From contig JABANP010000032.1 in the NCBI GenBank assembly GCA_013115135.1, positions 1-64,000 on the forward strand: a stretch of DNA of 64,000 nt. Reading direction: 5' to 3'. Positions 20,317-31,719 of this stretch are shown here, piece after piece. The notes beneath the pieces are model-generated. The model saw only the letters and a program-made list of their open reading frames with translations. It was not told the origin of the DNA and ran no database searches. How positions within the stretch are numbered: position 1 is the stretch's first letter; each line of letters opens with the position of its first letter. The position numbers and the translations under genes were made by a program. Source of the stretch: Perkinsus olseni (Eukaryota > Perkinsozoa > Perkinsida > Perkinsidae).

Positions 20317-23300
20317 TCAAGCAACCTTGAGTACAAGCTTCGGCATAATAGACATTGTCATCAACTCTTGGAACAGCAACTTGCACGCGTAAGGTATATG
20401 AACCTAAGATACACCAACGCTGCAAAGACGTGAATAAACACGAGGGCGGTACCTGTGATATCGTCGAGTTCTTGCACGCTCTGCACTCGTAGTGATTCTT
20501 GTACAAGTTCGCGATTGCGAACATACCACAATTATCGCACACATGGACCCTGAAGCTCCGACAAAATAGCACGGACGAGGAGGGCAGCAGCCGGCTGCAG
20601 TCACCTGTAGGCATCCGAGATGTCGAAAAGCCTTTCCTTGAGGAACTTAGCCGCTCCGTGACTAATCATGCAATCACGTTCCATCTCTCCAAATCGCAGA
20701 CCACCTTCTCGTCCACGACCCTCCATAGGCTGTCGTGTGAGCATCTGAATTTGAATCCCTGTCGGTAGGCAGCCCTGTAGACAAGCATGCCTACCTGCAT
20801 GGGACCTCTAGCTCTCGAATGGATCTTATCTTCGACCATATGCTTCAGACGCTGATAATACCTGCGAGATATTAAGTGGATCAAACAGGCGTCGAATGCT
20901 AGGCCTTACGTAGGACCGATGAAGATCTTCGCTGGCAGTCGGAGGCCGGTGTGACCGTTGTACATGACCTCCCTGCCCTGTCGCTGGAACCCCAACTCGT
21001 GCAACCGCGCCATGATCTCATGCACAGTAACCTGAAAGCATCACTCTACTCGAATGATGAGCGGCTGTGCATTGAACCTACTTGCGAGAACGGAGTGGCG
21101 TCGCCTTCCTCTCCGCTGAGTAACCCAACCTGACAAGGAATCACAATCATTTTTAACAGCACCAACAACGATGACATCGACCCACCTTTCCGAGCAAACA
21201 CTCGACAAGATGTCCAATTGTCATTCGAGAGGGAACAGCATGAGGATTCATGATGATATCAGGCACCACACCGAACCTGCGAGAGATAATAGTAACGTCG
21301 GTGGTGCTGCTGGCTTGATCATCTGGCGGCCTACTGTGTGAACGGCATGTCCTCCTGCCTGTACGAGATACCCATGGTACCCTTCTGTCCATGTCGGGAG
21401 GCGAACTTATCACCGATTGTGGGCACCCTCAAAGTCCTCACACGGATCTTTTAGTGAACTTATGACCACGAGCATTCACGGACAGCATAACCTAACAAGG
21501 GCGGTCGCGCGGATTGCGAAGCGACTATGATGAACTGACCTGGTCCACAACACCGTTATCAGCCCCCTTCAGAGCCACAGAGCAATCACGCTCGGTATAC
21601 CTACACACAAGCCGGGTGGTCAGACTCCGCCAAGGCGCTGCTATCACTTTTGAATGCGGCCCTCTTCGTCGGTCTGGTTGGGGATGGGCGACACCTTCCC
21701 AATGAGGATATCGTCACCATGGACTCGTGTACCTGCGACGGAGCACCTCGTCACCGCAGGAGGCCAATCAAGACTGCTTACCAGGGTTGATAAGGCCATC
21801 ATTATCCAGCTTGGAGTAGTCACCCCTCTTCATTGCGTAGGTCTTCGACCAGGACGGAGCCCGGAATTCTTCGACCACCTGCAGCACGTCGAACAATATT
21901 GGCCAATCACAACCGACGGCGGGTGCCTACCTGGGCCCCCTGTCGCTTCTCATCGGCCATGTAGCTCTTGAAATGGACTGACCTCATGAACCCTCGATCG
22001 ATCGATGATCCGTTCATGATCAGGGAATCTTCCTGGTTATACCCCAGAGTATGTCATAATCGCGACCTAAGAAACAAGAGCTAGAAGAAAAGGTACCGCC
22101 TTCAACGCCGCCCTACGATGGCGTTGTTTCCTGCAGGCAGCTCCCGGAACCTCAGATACTCCATAGCCCTCGTACCAACCAGGGGCTTCTGGGGGTAGTT
22201 CAGTACGTGCGCCATAGTGTCAATACGCATCTGCGCAAGACAGCTGGGCGCTTCCGACTGACCCTTGTGCAAGCTTACGTTGAAGTTGGTTGCATACACT
22301 CCCATGGCCTGCTTTCCCATTGCACTCTGGTAGGTATTACGGGGACTCTGATTGTGGTCAGGGAAGGGGATGATAGAAGCACATACACCGAGGATCAACG
22401 AAGGGTGGATCTCACAGTGGGTGTATCTGCGAGATGACTGTGAGGGGTCAATTATAGAGAGAGAACGCCCTTACGTATGACAGTAACTGCTAGCCTTGCT
22501 CTTCCTCTTCTGAGCGTTACGAAGATCATCCACGAACATCGCAACCATGCACGTCTCCTCCTGAAGCCGACATCATCGCTCACAGACGGGACAGTTCATG
22601 CACCGACCTCCTCAGCATCGATGTACTCCACCAGACCCTCTTCGACCAGCATATCCCAACCACCGTGTTCATTATTCAACTAACAGAAGGGGAGAACCGT
22701 AGTACAAATCCCCTACTACTACAACACCAAGAAGCTACCAGCATCCGGCGTAATGCCTCCACGTGCTCCCTCTTGATACACAGCTTCTGGCTGGGCGGGG
22801 GTTGGACGACGTACAGAGGTCGGCAGGCACGGCCACCATCAGTGAAGATACGAAGTTCGTTCGCCTACAGCCCAGAGTTACCCGTCCTCTCCATTACAGT
22901 GGATCGCTGTGGAACTCACCTGCAGATCACGAATGATGGAGACCTCAGGATCGATATCCCGCTTCCTTCGTAGATCACGTAGCGTCTCGCACAGCATCGT
23001 TGCATCAGCGTGCATACCAACCCACTGGCCATTCAAGAACACCTGAGACCCACCAACAGTACCATTCGAAGATCCAGTCCCGATCGCCTACCTTTGTCAT
23101 GTGCTTGATCTGACTCGGGTTGATCTCATCGAGGTTCTCCAGTCCCCACTCGTTGAGGAAGTCATACACGACATTGGGAAGACTTCCGACCGTGATCGTA
23201 CACCTACGCCGACCGCCCACTTCTCATGAACTTTCATCAGACCATCTTCTTACATCAAAGCGATGTTCTTCACGAGACCCACAGCCTGTCCTTCTGGCGT

Positions 23301-26300
23301 CTCTGCAGGGCAGATCATACCTGAGATCACCGAGTAAGAGTCACATCGAGCCTTGGCAGTGCTCACCCCAGTGAGTGTTGTGCAACTGGCGAGGTTTAGC
23401 CAGCTTTCCACTGCGTTCCAGGGGAGTGTTCATTCGCCGTAAATGCGACATGGTCGACATGAACGTGAGCCGATTCAACACCTGACACGATGGCCTGCCG
23501 CGCGCCCTACAGGACGTCTCAGCCTACCTGGCTGACTCCAGTCCGCACCGATTTACCAGACTTGTCGATACCCCAGTTACCCGTGGCCAGCTGATATCTG
23601 AATAAATCACATGCCAGCAATGAGAACCACGGCCACAGTACCTTAGACCATCGGTGATGCTGGAGGCACTCCGGATCGCCGAGTTGAGATCGAAGTGTCG
23701 ACCGCTGTCCACTTGACGCTGGAGAATCCTCTTGCTGTCTTGGACCAACTGAACGCCACGAATTCACGCCATTCGGAGGACGAGCTGTGCCGCATCACCT
23801 TCCGGAAGAGCTGAGCGAAGCTGGCGGCCATGAGCGGTCCTGCCATATCCATTCTCTTCTTTCCGAAGTGATCTCTGTCATCTTCTGATATTCTACCCAG
23901 CTGGCCCAGCAACAACCGGTGTACCATATACCTGCATGAAGAAAGCTCCTCATCGGATTGCACGACAGGCTCTACCGAGGACCCTCTACCGCAAGCATCG
24001 ATCGGTAGAAACTCTAATACTTCGATCTTACGACTAGAGGAACGCCCCCAAGCAATCAAAGCCACGTCGCTAACTACTATCATCGAAAATATCTAAGACA
24101 ATTTCTAACCGTTAGTAGCAGAGAATTTTGCCGGTAAGAAAAGAAGACAGAGGCGAGCGAGATGTCAGGGACCTCACCCGATGAAGTAGGCCTTCCTGGG
24201 CTCACAGTACTGCTTAACACCCAAATGGGGTAGAAGCTCCTTCTGCAGCAACTCCTTAGCGTATCTATAGCACATTGAGATGTTCTCTGACCTCTAACTA
24301 CCCGTCCACCAGCCTACTGTATACGCCCACTCTTGGAGGTACCAATTGTCGGGCCTCTCTTAGCAATAAAGTCCAAGGCGACCTACACAAGAGCACCCGG
24401 TGATGGCATTACGGCGGACTAACTGCAATCCACTAGAGAAGCAGGACGCAGTACCTCCTGGCTCATGATGGGCATGGCCTCCTCGATACTAGGTCGAAGC
24501 AAGAACATCATCTGCGTGTCGGAGAAGTCGTAGACAATTCTCTCGATCACCTCACGGTCTGACACGCAGCCCAAGGCCCGGAATAGGATCACCACCGGTA
24601 TGTCCGCGTTAATGTACCTGAACGGAGAGGACACAGTGCCCGATCTTCGATCTAGACTGGAAGCGACTCCGAACCCGTCACAAGCGAACGGCTCTAGGGC
24701 TACTGAGTGAAAAGGATCTTACGGCATGGAACAGACGATCTGTCCTCTAGCTGCACTCCGTCCTCCTAGATTCGCCAGCATCTTCACCGAGAATCCACTG
24801 GTACTGAGCATGCCCTCTGCCTGTGATCGGATCTGACAGGCTGGGGAATGCACACTGTGCAGGACGACAGGATCATGCAGGTGCGCATGATATCAACAGA
24901 ACGACTAATCGTTCCTGACGACAGTCATTTGGAATCATTCGGTATATGAGCATGAGCCTGCTTCGGACTAACTTTACACTGTAACAGCGGAATGGTTAAA
25001 TCTGACCACACCCTCTAATGGTACCCGCGGGCCCCTTGTGCCATCGCATACTACCTCGCAGATCCAAGTATACTTCGCAGGCTGCTTCTTCTGGAAGCAG
25101 TACACGAAATTATTCGCCATTCTCTCCATAGCAATCAGCACTTTCTCCGATCCGTTGATGATGAAATAGCTGAGCGAAGGATGAGTCCATCCTCCCCACC
25201 CCTCCCGAGTCCCGTTAGTACCCTCCCTGATCGAACACACATTCCCCCATCTCCACCAGGCCTCGCTCCGTCTGATTCTTCAGCCAACAATACTCCGATT
25301 TCAACATCATAGGTATCCGACCAATGAGGATCTTATTGTAGGTATCTTCGGATATCTACAAATATACGGTTCTTCGACCAGTCGGCTCCACGGGCTATGT
25401 GACAGGTTTGCGCTGCTTCAGGCAACCAGCATACAGCGTAGTCAATGGCAAATACGAGTGACGTCATTTAGGCTTTTCAGTGGATAGTGACACCAAGCAT
25501 GTACGTCGTGTATGCTATGGTGCATAGGGAGAAGCATTCATCACCACCGCACTACCAGTTGCTTCTCTGAGTTGGGGTCATCAGGGTCGGCTAGAGCGAA
25601 CGTCTTCTGCGTTACATTGACGTATACCTGAAAACGTTATCGCGTTGGTATATCTACTCTGATGCGGATTTTGCCTCAGCAAACAATTTCCCGAAACAGA
25701 ATAAAACCACCCCCCGGAAAACGGTATCGAAAGGTGGGGAGCCAATTACTGTAACCAAGAAGAATTTGCGACTTCCCACTTCTTATTACCGGACTGCTAT
25801 ACGTGAGGTTCCTCAGCCGTGCCTGGTTGGGCGTAAGACTGGTCATAGCACCATCAACCTCCTCCACAGTAGGCTTGTTCAAAGACAGCTGACCAAACTC
25901 TAAAGGAAGGGCGCTCCTTGAATCGATGCCTTCCGTCTCGACTTACTCAATTCGTACACATAACCAACATTCTGTTGCATCTGCTGTTGCTTGGAAGTGT
26001 TTGGATCGTACTGAGGCGGGCAGTGTGACCGTAGGAGATCAAGGCCACACGTACCTGGTTCTGCGGTATGATGGTGATCGGCGGGGCACTCATCAACAAT
26101 CTCCTGCATCTTGTAAGTGACGAAATCATCGAAAGATCCCACTTGCTGAGATACCAGACCTGACAGCATCAGCAGTCACGAAGAGGTCTTCATTAGAGCT
26201 CTTGCAACCGTAGCGAGAGCCGATGACATGTTACGGCAAACAAGAGAGAGGATAGTACCTTTGTCTTTAAAGTAAGCATCGGCTACAGTCCAGGAATCAT

Positions 26301-27205
26301 CCTGGACAATCTCGTTCTCGACGTCATCATCCTCATCCTCGCTAAAACAACGAACCGTGTGCTTATTACTGCTAGACACGGAATTGTACATCATGCGATT
26401 GGCAGTTCGAAAAGGCATCAGAGGTGCTAGGATGGCACAGAGCAATCAACCAGCGTGTAATACATCATTACAGGAATGTACGAATTCCGAACTCATGTGG
26501 ATAACAACAAGGTCGACGCCCTACTCTAAGTCAGCATCCTCATCCATTTCGGCCTTCTCTTCGAAGAGCTCTTCATCTGAATGGGTTATCATCAGAACAA
26601 CGGATACAGCAGCACATCGAAATAGCTGCCTCACCTCCGGGCTCATCACCACCAGCCTCGCTCCCTGACTGAGACGAACCTAAGTGACAACTTACTCAGG
26701 TTATATAACATACCCTATTAACGATACCGTCTATGGAAGTAGTACAGAGTTGCCGGCATACAACAGCCGGTCCACACACTGGAAACTACACGACCGTTCG
26801 GTGAGGTACGTGAATTTACTACGGAGATCATTGATAATAATCGGCATCAACTCACTCGAGTCCAGGAGAATGGTTCAAATTTTATCATCAATAGCCTAGT
26901 GAGACTCCCTTTCGTAGGAAACTGTCGTTCGAGCAAAGGAGTTTCTCCCCACAATACTACTCGTATCCGGAGCCAAATAAGTCTGAGTCATCACTGGCGG
27001 CATCATCATCGCTCTTGACTCCGCCCTCGATGTCCTCCATAGCAGCATCATCACCTCCACCAGAAACAGAGTCCTCCTCCTCTCCCTCTGGTGGGACGTG
27101 CTGAGTCTGGGCCTAACCAACCAGCGTACCATAACTTGCCCAACTGCCCTGCAGTACTACTAGTGTGTCGTCCACCGAGAACTCCGAGTCCGAGCTCTCA
27201 CTCAT
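20317..27205 (-). CDS. RPB2: RNA polymerase II second-largest subunit RPB2
   Basis: Catalytic core subunit of nuclear RNA polymerase II. The gene is split into many exons by introns of about 50 nt (the last one is 20404-20452, 49 nt). Family blocks appear in order along the minus strand: an acidic N-terminus ([13 protein letters not shown]), '[14 protein letters not shown]', '[20 protein letters not shown]', '[13 protein letters not shown]', '[20 protein letters not shown]', '[18 protein letters not shown]', '[13 protein letters not shown]', 'LATGNWG', 'RAGVSQV', '[20 protein letters not shown]', '[16 protein letters not shown]', '[20 protein letters not shown]', '[15 protein letters not shown]', the C-terminal zinc motif '[20 protein letters not shown]', '[18 protein letters not shown]', and a TGA at 20317-20319. 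Clamp, hybrid-binding and anchor regions are all represented, so it should be functional. The start exon is inferred from the acidic sequence. Confidence 0.93.
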
Positions 27206-28129
27206 ACGGGGGCAAAAGCAACGACTACAGAACGATGAAGATTGAGGAGAACTCACACACAACATCATAGAACGAGGCCAACTCACACACGAGGAAGCAT
27301 GACACAGACAGCAAAGATTGACGAAGATTGACGAGTCAAGCAGATGGCTGCGGTTCCTGCGAAATTAAGACTCAGTTGACTCGAGTGGGGGTTCGAACTC
27401 GAGGCCTCACCGCGTGTCCGAGAAGTCGTTAAGGAAATGTGAGAAATTCAAGAGGTCCAAGATGTGAGGATTATCGGCGGCGTAGGTGCAAACACGACCA
27501 GTCTCTGGCCCGGTTGGTCCGGCCAAGCCCACTTCTGGACTGTGGCTGTTTTAGCTCAGGCTGAGTTAGTGTATTAGTCAAACTTTATGGCTTCTCCCGG
27601 ATTTACATACGGTCCTGTCGGAGAAAATTGTCCAGAGAGAATTTGGAAAGGTTATCTTTTGAGTAATTGTGAGCCGAAGGCATCACTATATTGCAAATTT
27701 GTTGCTCTTTCGAACGATTCGGGGGGACTGGAAATTCTCACCGGAGTTGGCGAGAAATTCACGAAAATTTCCCCGGGTGAATTGGATTTTTTTGCCTTTA
27801 ATCTCGTTTATTAAGGCGACAGAGCTGTACTATCGTATAACCTTGACTCCTCCTACATCCATTCGCGACAGATGTAGCGCGTTACACGAATCGTCTCGCC
27901 TAACACGCTAAGACAACCCTGGTGGAAATTGACGCCATGCAGCAGGCAGTCATCAGTGAAAGGCCGACCGGTCGATGGTCTGACCTGCAACGGTTGCCGA
28001 TTGGCCATCGAAATTAGGCGACCAAGTTTATCGGGTTTGGTTGGCATATCATGCGGTGTAGAAACTTCCCCAACCAGAGTGAGTTATCGTGAATCAATTC
28101 TCAGCAATCTGTACTCAGCGTCTTAATTT
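27206..28129. other. Divergent promoter region between RPB2 and the next gene
   Basis: Upstream of both RPB2 (minus) and the gene at 28130 (plus). Around 27377-27435 there are tRNA-like words ('ggttcgaac', 'gcgtgtccgag', 'gttaagg') that do not fold into a tRNA. Confidence 0.4.
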
Positions 28130-28882
28130 ATGGGCGGACAATCGTCTTCATTACCCACAGTATTGCCGGAAGAACCCTCAGATGCTCCTGAGCATGCAGA
28201 GCTCGGAGAAATCAGGAAGTACCTCAACCATGGCGGTTCCGCTGCACCATGCAGGGACCCATCTTTCGCACTCATCGATGGCACCTGGAGGAACGATTTA
28301 GAGAGGCAAGGACTCACAGTGATCGGCATGATAATACCTTGTGCCTTCGATGAGCTCCGCGGAATTATACGCTATCATGGTGCTGGCAACCAGCCGGCGG
28401 CTGCTGCTGGTCTAGCGTTTATAGATGCCGACAAGACGATGGTGGATTATGTGGGACCCAGGTCTTGTGAATTGGTGGTCGCATGTGCGATCGGCATATT
28501 AGCGCACTATGTACTACCCTGCAAGGGTAAGCATGGAAGACAACTGTGTGTGGGCAGCGTAACGTCTCGGACCGTCGTAAATGAGGAACTAGTGGCCCTC
28601 GGACTCCCAAGAGACTGTCTTACGCCGGGCGCAGTCGTCGCAATGCAAGTTATCACACTGGATAGTGAGGGTGGTGGCGTGTACTGCTCCGCTGAAGAAA
28701 ACCCGGAGATCTTCGAGAGGTTCTGCAATGAAGGCGGTAGGGTTATCATTTACTCTGAAGTGGGCGAAGTGTGGGGTGTGGTATTTAAGATGTACTACAA
28801 TTTGGACAGAATTCAGAGCAGCGCTGGCTGTGCAATCAGTGGTGAAGGAAATGGCACCATAGAAGCCGAGAAGGTAACCTAA
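28130..28882 (+). CDS. Unknown protein, probable N-myristoylation
   Basis: 250 residues, no intron needed, function not recognised. It begins MGGQSSS, which fits an N-myristoylation signal (Gly2, Ser6). There is no signal peptide; one hydrophobic stretch ('ELVVACAIGILAHYVLP') lies mid-protein. Gly-rich loops and a mixed alpha/beta pattern suggest a folded globular domain of 200 or more residues. It lies divergently from RPB2. Possibly a membrane-tethered cytosolic protein. That is an inference from the N-terminus only. Confidence 0.65.
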   Translation: MGGQSSSLPTVLPEEPSDAPEHAELGEIRKYLNHGGSAAPCRDPSFALIDGTWRNDLERQGLTVIGMIIPCAFDELRGIIRYHGAGNQPAAAAGLAFIDADKTMVDYVGPRSCELVVACAIGILAHYVLPCKGKHGRQLCVGSVTSRTVVNEELVALGLPRDCLTPGAVVAMQVITLDSEGGGVYCSAEENPEIFERFCNEGGRVIIYSEVGEVWGVVFKMYYNLDRIQSSAGCAISGEGNGTIEAEKVT

Positions 28883-29227
28883 TACCTAATCGACCGCTGA
28901 TATATTTGTAAAGAGCTGACGCGTGGTAACTGTCATCGACGCGCATCGAGCCGGAACAATTCACAACTTAATTCTCATTTTTTTGCATTTTTGTAGAATC
29001 TCCCGCGTGTTGAGTTTACAGCAGACCTATCTGTCATTTGGAATGGGATTGTTTATATAGCAAGTGCACTACTTGGCCTGGGTTCGAGGATGATTTGGTC
29101 CGTCATGTTGTGAGGTTTGGCTGGCCGGCCCCGTCATGGGGAGTACGTCAACAAAACACGGTATGACCAAAAAGCGCATGAAATTCAATTGGAGTGAATG
29201 TCGTCAATTGTACTATTCAAAAAATGA
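28883..29227. other. Intergenic
   Basis: No supported feature. 3' flanks of the plus-strand unknown gene and the minus-strand gene that follows. Confidence 0.4.
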
Positions 29228-29940
29228 TCAACTCGGCGTGGTCACCATCGGAGGCGTACGAACCCCACTGGAGTCCGCAACAGATGGTCGCCTCGACCCC
29301 GTGATAGCCCTCAGTTGCTCCACCAGACGGGTAACAGGAATGCGATAGGCGCTCAAAGAGGTGGCTGACTCGAATCTGAAGTGAACGCAGTCGATGTCAA
29401 CCTCCACGAGAGGGACGTAGTACTTCTCAGTGCCCTCCTCGATGTCAGCAAGCAGTCTGTCTATCAATATGACTGCCAGGCTTGCCTTGCTGTAAGCTTG
29501 CGATGCATTCCCTAGGGCTACCTGATCACACACAGCATCCACAACGCGAAGCACCTAGGGCTTATCGTACTTCAACTGCAGCTAGACGTCCAAGCTCTAA
29601 CGCGTGTAATAGGACTCTTCGACCGGGCCGAGCGGTGGGTAACTGAATCGGCTAGGCATGGTGACAAGGTCTGCTGGCAAATGTGTTCACTTCCTCTCCA
29701 AGGTTAACGCCCTCGAAGCGAGCGATCATATCTTTCCTCAAATCTTCGCTGTGCGTACACTCCCGATTAAGATTGTTGGCCATGTCAGGATCGGCCACTT
29801 CCAAGGCCAATTCAGCATACCTGAAAATACCCGCCTGAATGAGCCTCTAAGGCCGATGAACATACCGTTGAGATCGATCGAGAATGGCCAAAGCATCACA
29901 CAGATCTTCTCGGTACTCCTCTAGCTGTTGCGAACCTGAA
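29228..29940 (-). CDS. Unidentified multi-exon protein (fragmentary model)
   Basis: At least three minus-strand exons look coding. One reads 'LEEYREDLCDALAILDRSQR' at about 29868-29940. One reads 'YAELALEVADPDMANNLNRE' and on to 'MIARFEGVNLGEEV'. A last one contains 'SQAYSKASLAVILIDRLLAD' and 'YYVPLVEVDIDCVHFRFES'. An intron of about 45 nt separates the first two. The helical, charged composition suggests a cytosolic scaffold-type protein, but I do not recognise the family. Joins between the second and third exon are unresolved, and a 5' end is not found before the retroelement fossil. Confidence 0.45.
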
Positions 29941-30239
29941 TCATCAACACTTGATTGACTCAGCAAAATGCGCATTTTCGTAACCGGTTCAAGCTCAACC
30001 GTTCAAACCGCGGAGCTCGCGAGCTAAATTTCCGCGCTGAGAAAGGATCATTCCCCGACGGTGAATTGATAACCCACCGATCCCATGATGGCGAGGCCAT
30101 CCTACCCTTCTCCGTTACGGAGAACGATTCAGAATGGTACAGATTCAAGCACTTCCACGGAAAAATAATAGTGCAATGATACTGTAGGAGTTATCTAGCG
30201 CACTCATGACAGCCATGCTATCAACTGACAATCATGAGA

Positions 30240-30690
30240 CTATCTGGTCCACCTCGGCGTTTACTTCAGACCAAGGCCCATCCTTCGAATCTTGGCTATT
30301 GAAGATGACCTTGGGTCTGCATAGTATGCGCAAGTCTAAGAGTTCTGTCAACCATCCTGAGGGACACGGCTTCGCTGAACGATTCAACCAAACCTTCCTC
30401 AAGATGCTGCAGACACACGTTGACTCTGTTCCCGTTGTTTCGTTGTTTGTTTTTTGACTCTGAAAACTTGTCAGGGGTAGAAGACGATATTGAACGGTTC
30501 TGAACCACTCTGTTCCCGACTGGTAACGTTATTTGCGCTCTGTGGTGAGGTAGTACAACGCAAGTATCCATGCGGCTACCAAGGCGTCCACGCTCTCTCT
30601 CATGTATGCTCGCAGCCCGCCTAACCTTTGGTTCCCTTATTTGAATGGTGTTGAAGCTCCATTCTTTGACCCTGACACCTTCACCCGGTA
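30240..30690 (+). mobile_element. Fossil of a Ty3-type retrotransposon integrase
   Basis: Two separate frames carry integrase-like sequence. The first has 'FTSDQGPSFESWL' and 'HPEGHGFAERFNQTFLKML', which match the last Asp and the Glu region of the DDE core (typical form: TDxGxxF...HPQxNGxxERxN). The second, about 110 bp later, has 'YNASIHAATKAST' and 'LMYARSPPNLWFPYL', matching the usual YNxSxHxxTxxSPxxLVYGR segment. Frame breaks and an insertion at about 30445-30545 separate them. No reverse transcriptase, gag or terminal repeats are seen, so this is a dead fragment. Confidence 0.7.
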
Positions 30691-31719
30691 ATTGAGTGCT
30701 ACTGCCATGGACAATCTCGTTGCACCACGCCTCGCTTGTTCGACTCTGCCCTTTCCCCTTATTGGCTCCAACCTCCGGTTACTGGTTACCAACCTCTCAT
30801 CTAAACACTAGCGTTATCACCAAATTACCGCATCCCTTATCAACACTCTTCTCGCCACGAGCGACAGAGGAGTGAGCTCCAACCTAGGCATGGGCCAGTT
30901 GAACACCACTCCTAACAGCGCTGTCGATAACAACTTGTTACAACCATATTGAAAATTCCTGTCCACTATGAATGCCCATATGACCGCGCGCTGAGGATTT
31001 GTGTAAACAGGAAAACAGCGCTGAGCACTATCGTCAGTGGAAGAATGCTCAGAGCTCTTCTCAGTAGCAAGCGGCTGGTTATCCTCGCTCGGCTGGTTAA
31101 CTGGGCCATTCCCAAGAGTGCCAGCGCCTATTTTTGGTCATTCAGCCCAACATGAATCAGGCCATCATCATCAGGATGACCTGTACCAACTCTGTCAACG
31201 TTTGAGACGGGCGTAGACAAGGCCGCATAGGACAGGATCGGCATGCCCTGGAGGAGTTGCTGGATTTGTACTCGTCAGGCTGACGACGTCAGCTACCAAG
31301 CCTTGGTAACCAAGGCTTCCTCGCTGGGTAAAACCGAGTCAACACTATGAATGGCAAGAATCGTGTTGACATTAAGGCTGAATGCGAACGCGAAAATTTG
31401 AAAGTTCAACACTCGAGAGGCGCTGAGGGCGAAGTGTCGAAATATCTCGACGAGTCGGTACTCCTGTCCGACCGGTTCGGACGAGCCTACTTGAAACTCT
31501 CGGCCCGGTACGACGGCGGTTCCCGAGGCGGTCCTTGCGAAAGACTGTACCGAACCCAAGTTCATCCACCTGGATACCCGCGACCCGCATTGCAACACGC
31601 TTGACCTGAGTTACAGTAGCCGTCAGCATCCTCCCTCTAGCCAGGAAGCAATACCTCCGTGACCACCCGGCAGATATCAGTGGCGTACTTCGTGACAGCA
31701 GGAGATGTTGAGGACCGAC
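30691..31719. other. Region between the integrase fossil and the kinase
   Basis: May hold further retroelement debris to about 31150 and possibly terminal exons of the kinase (31.3-31.7 kb, minus), where codon-like sequence such as 'ATVTQVKRVAMRVAG' appears. Neither can be fixed from sequence alone. Confidence 0.3.

Noticed and set aside
27370..27440. tRNA-like words (ggttcgaac, gcgtgtccgag, gttaagg) upstream of RPB2
   Set aside because: The T-arm-like stretch does not pair on either strand and the parts are in the wrong order for a tRNA. At most an old tRNA-Ser fragment.
30206..30457. Integrase frame as an expressed host gene
   Set aside because: It is broken by frame shifts and lacks the zinc finger and first Asp of the core.
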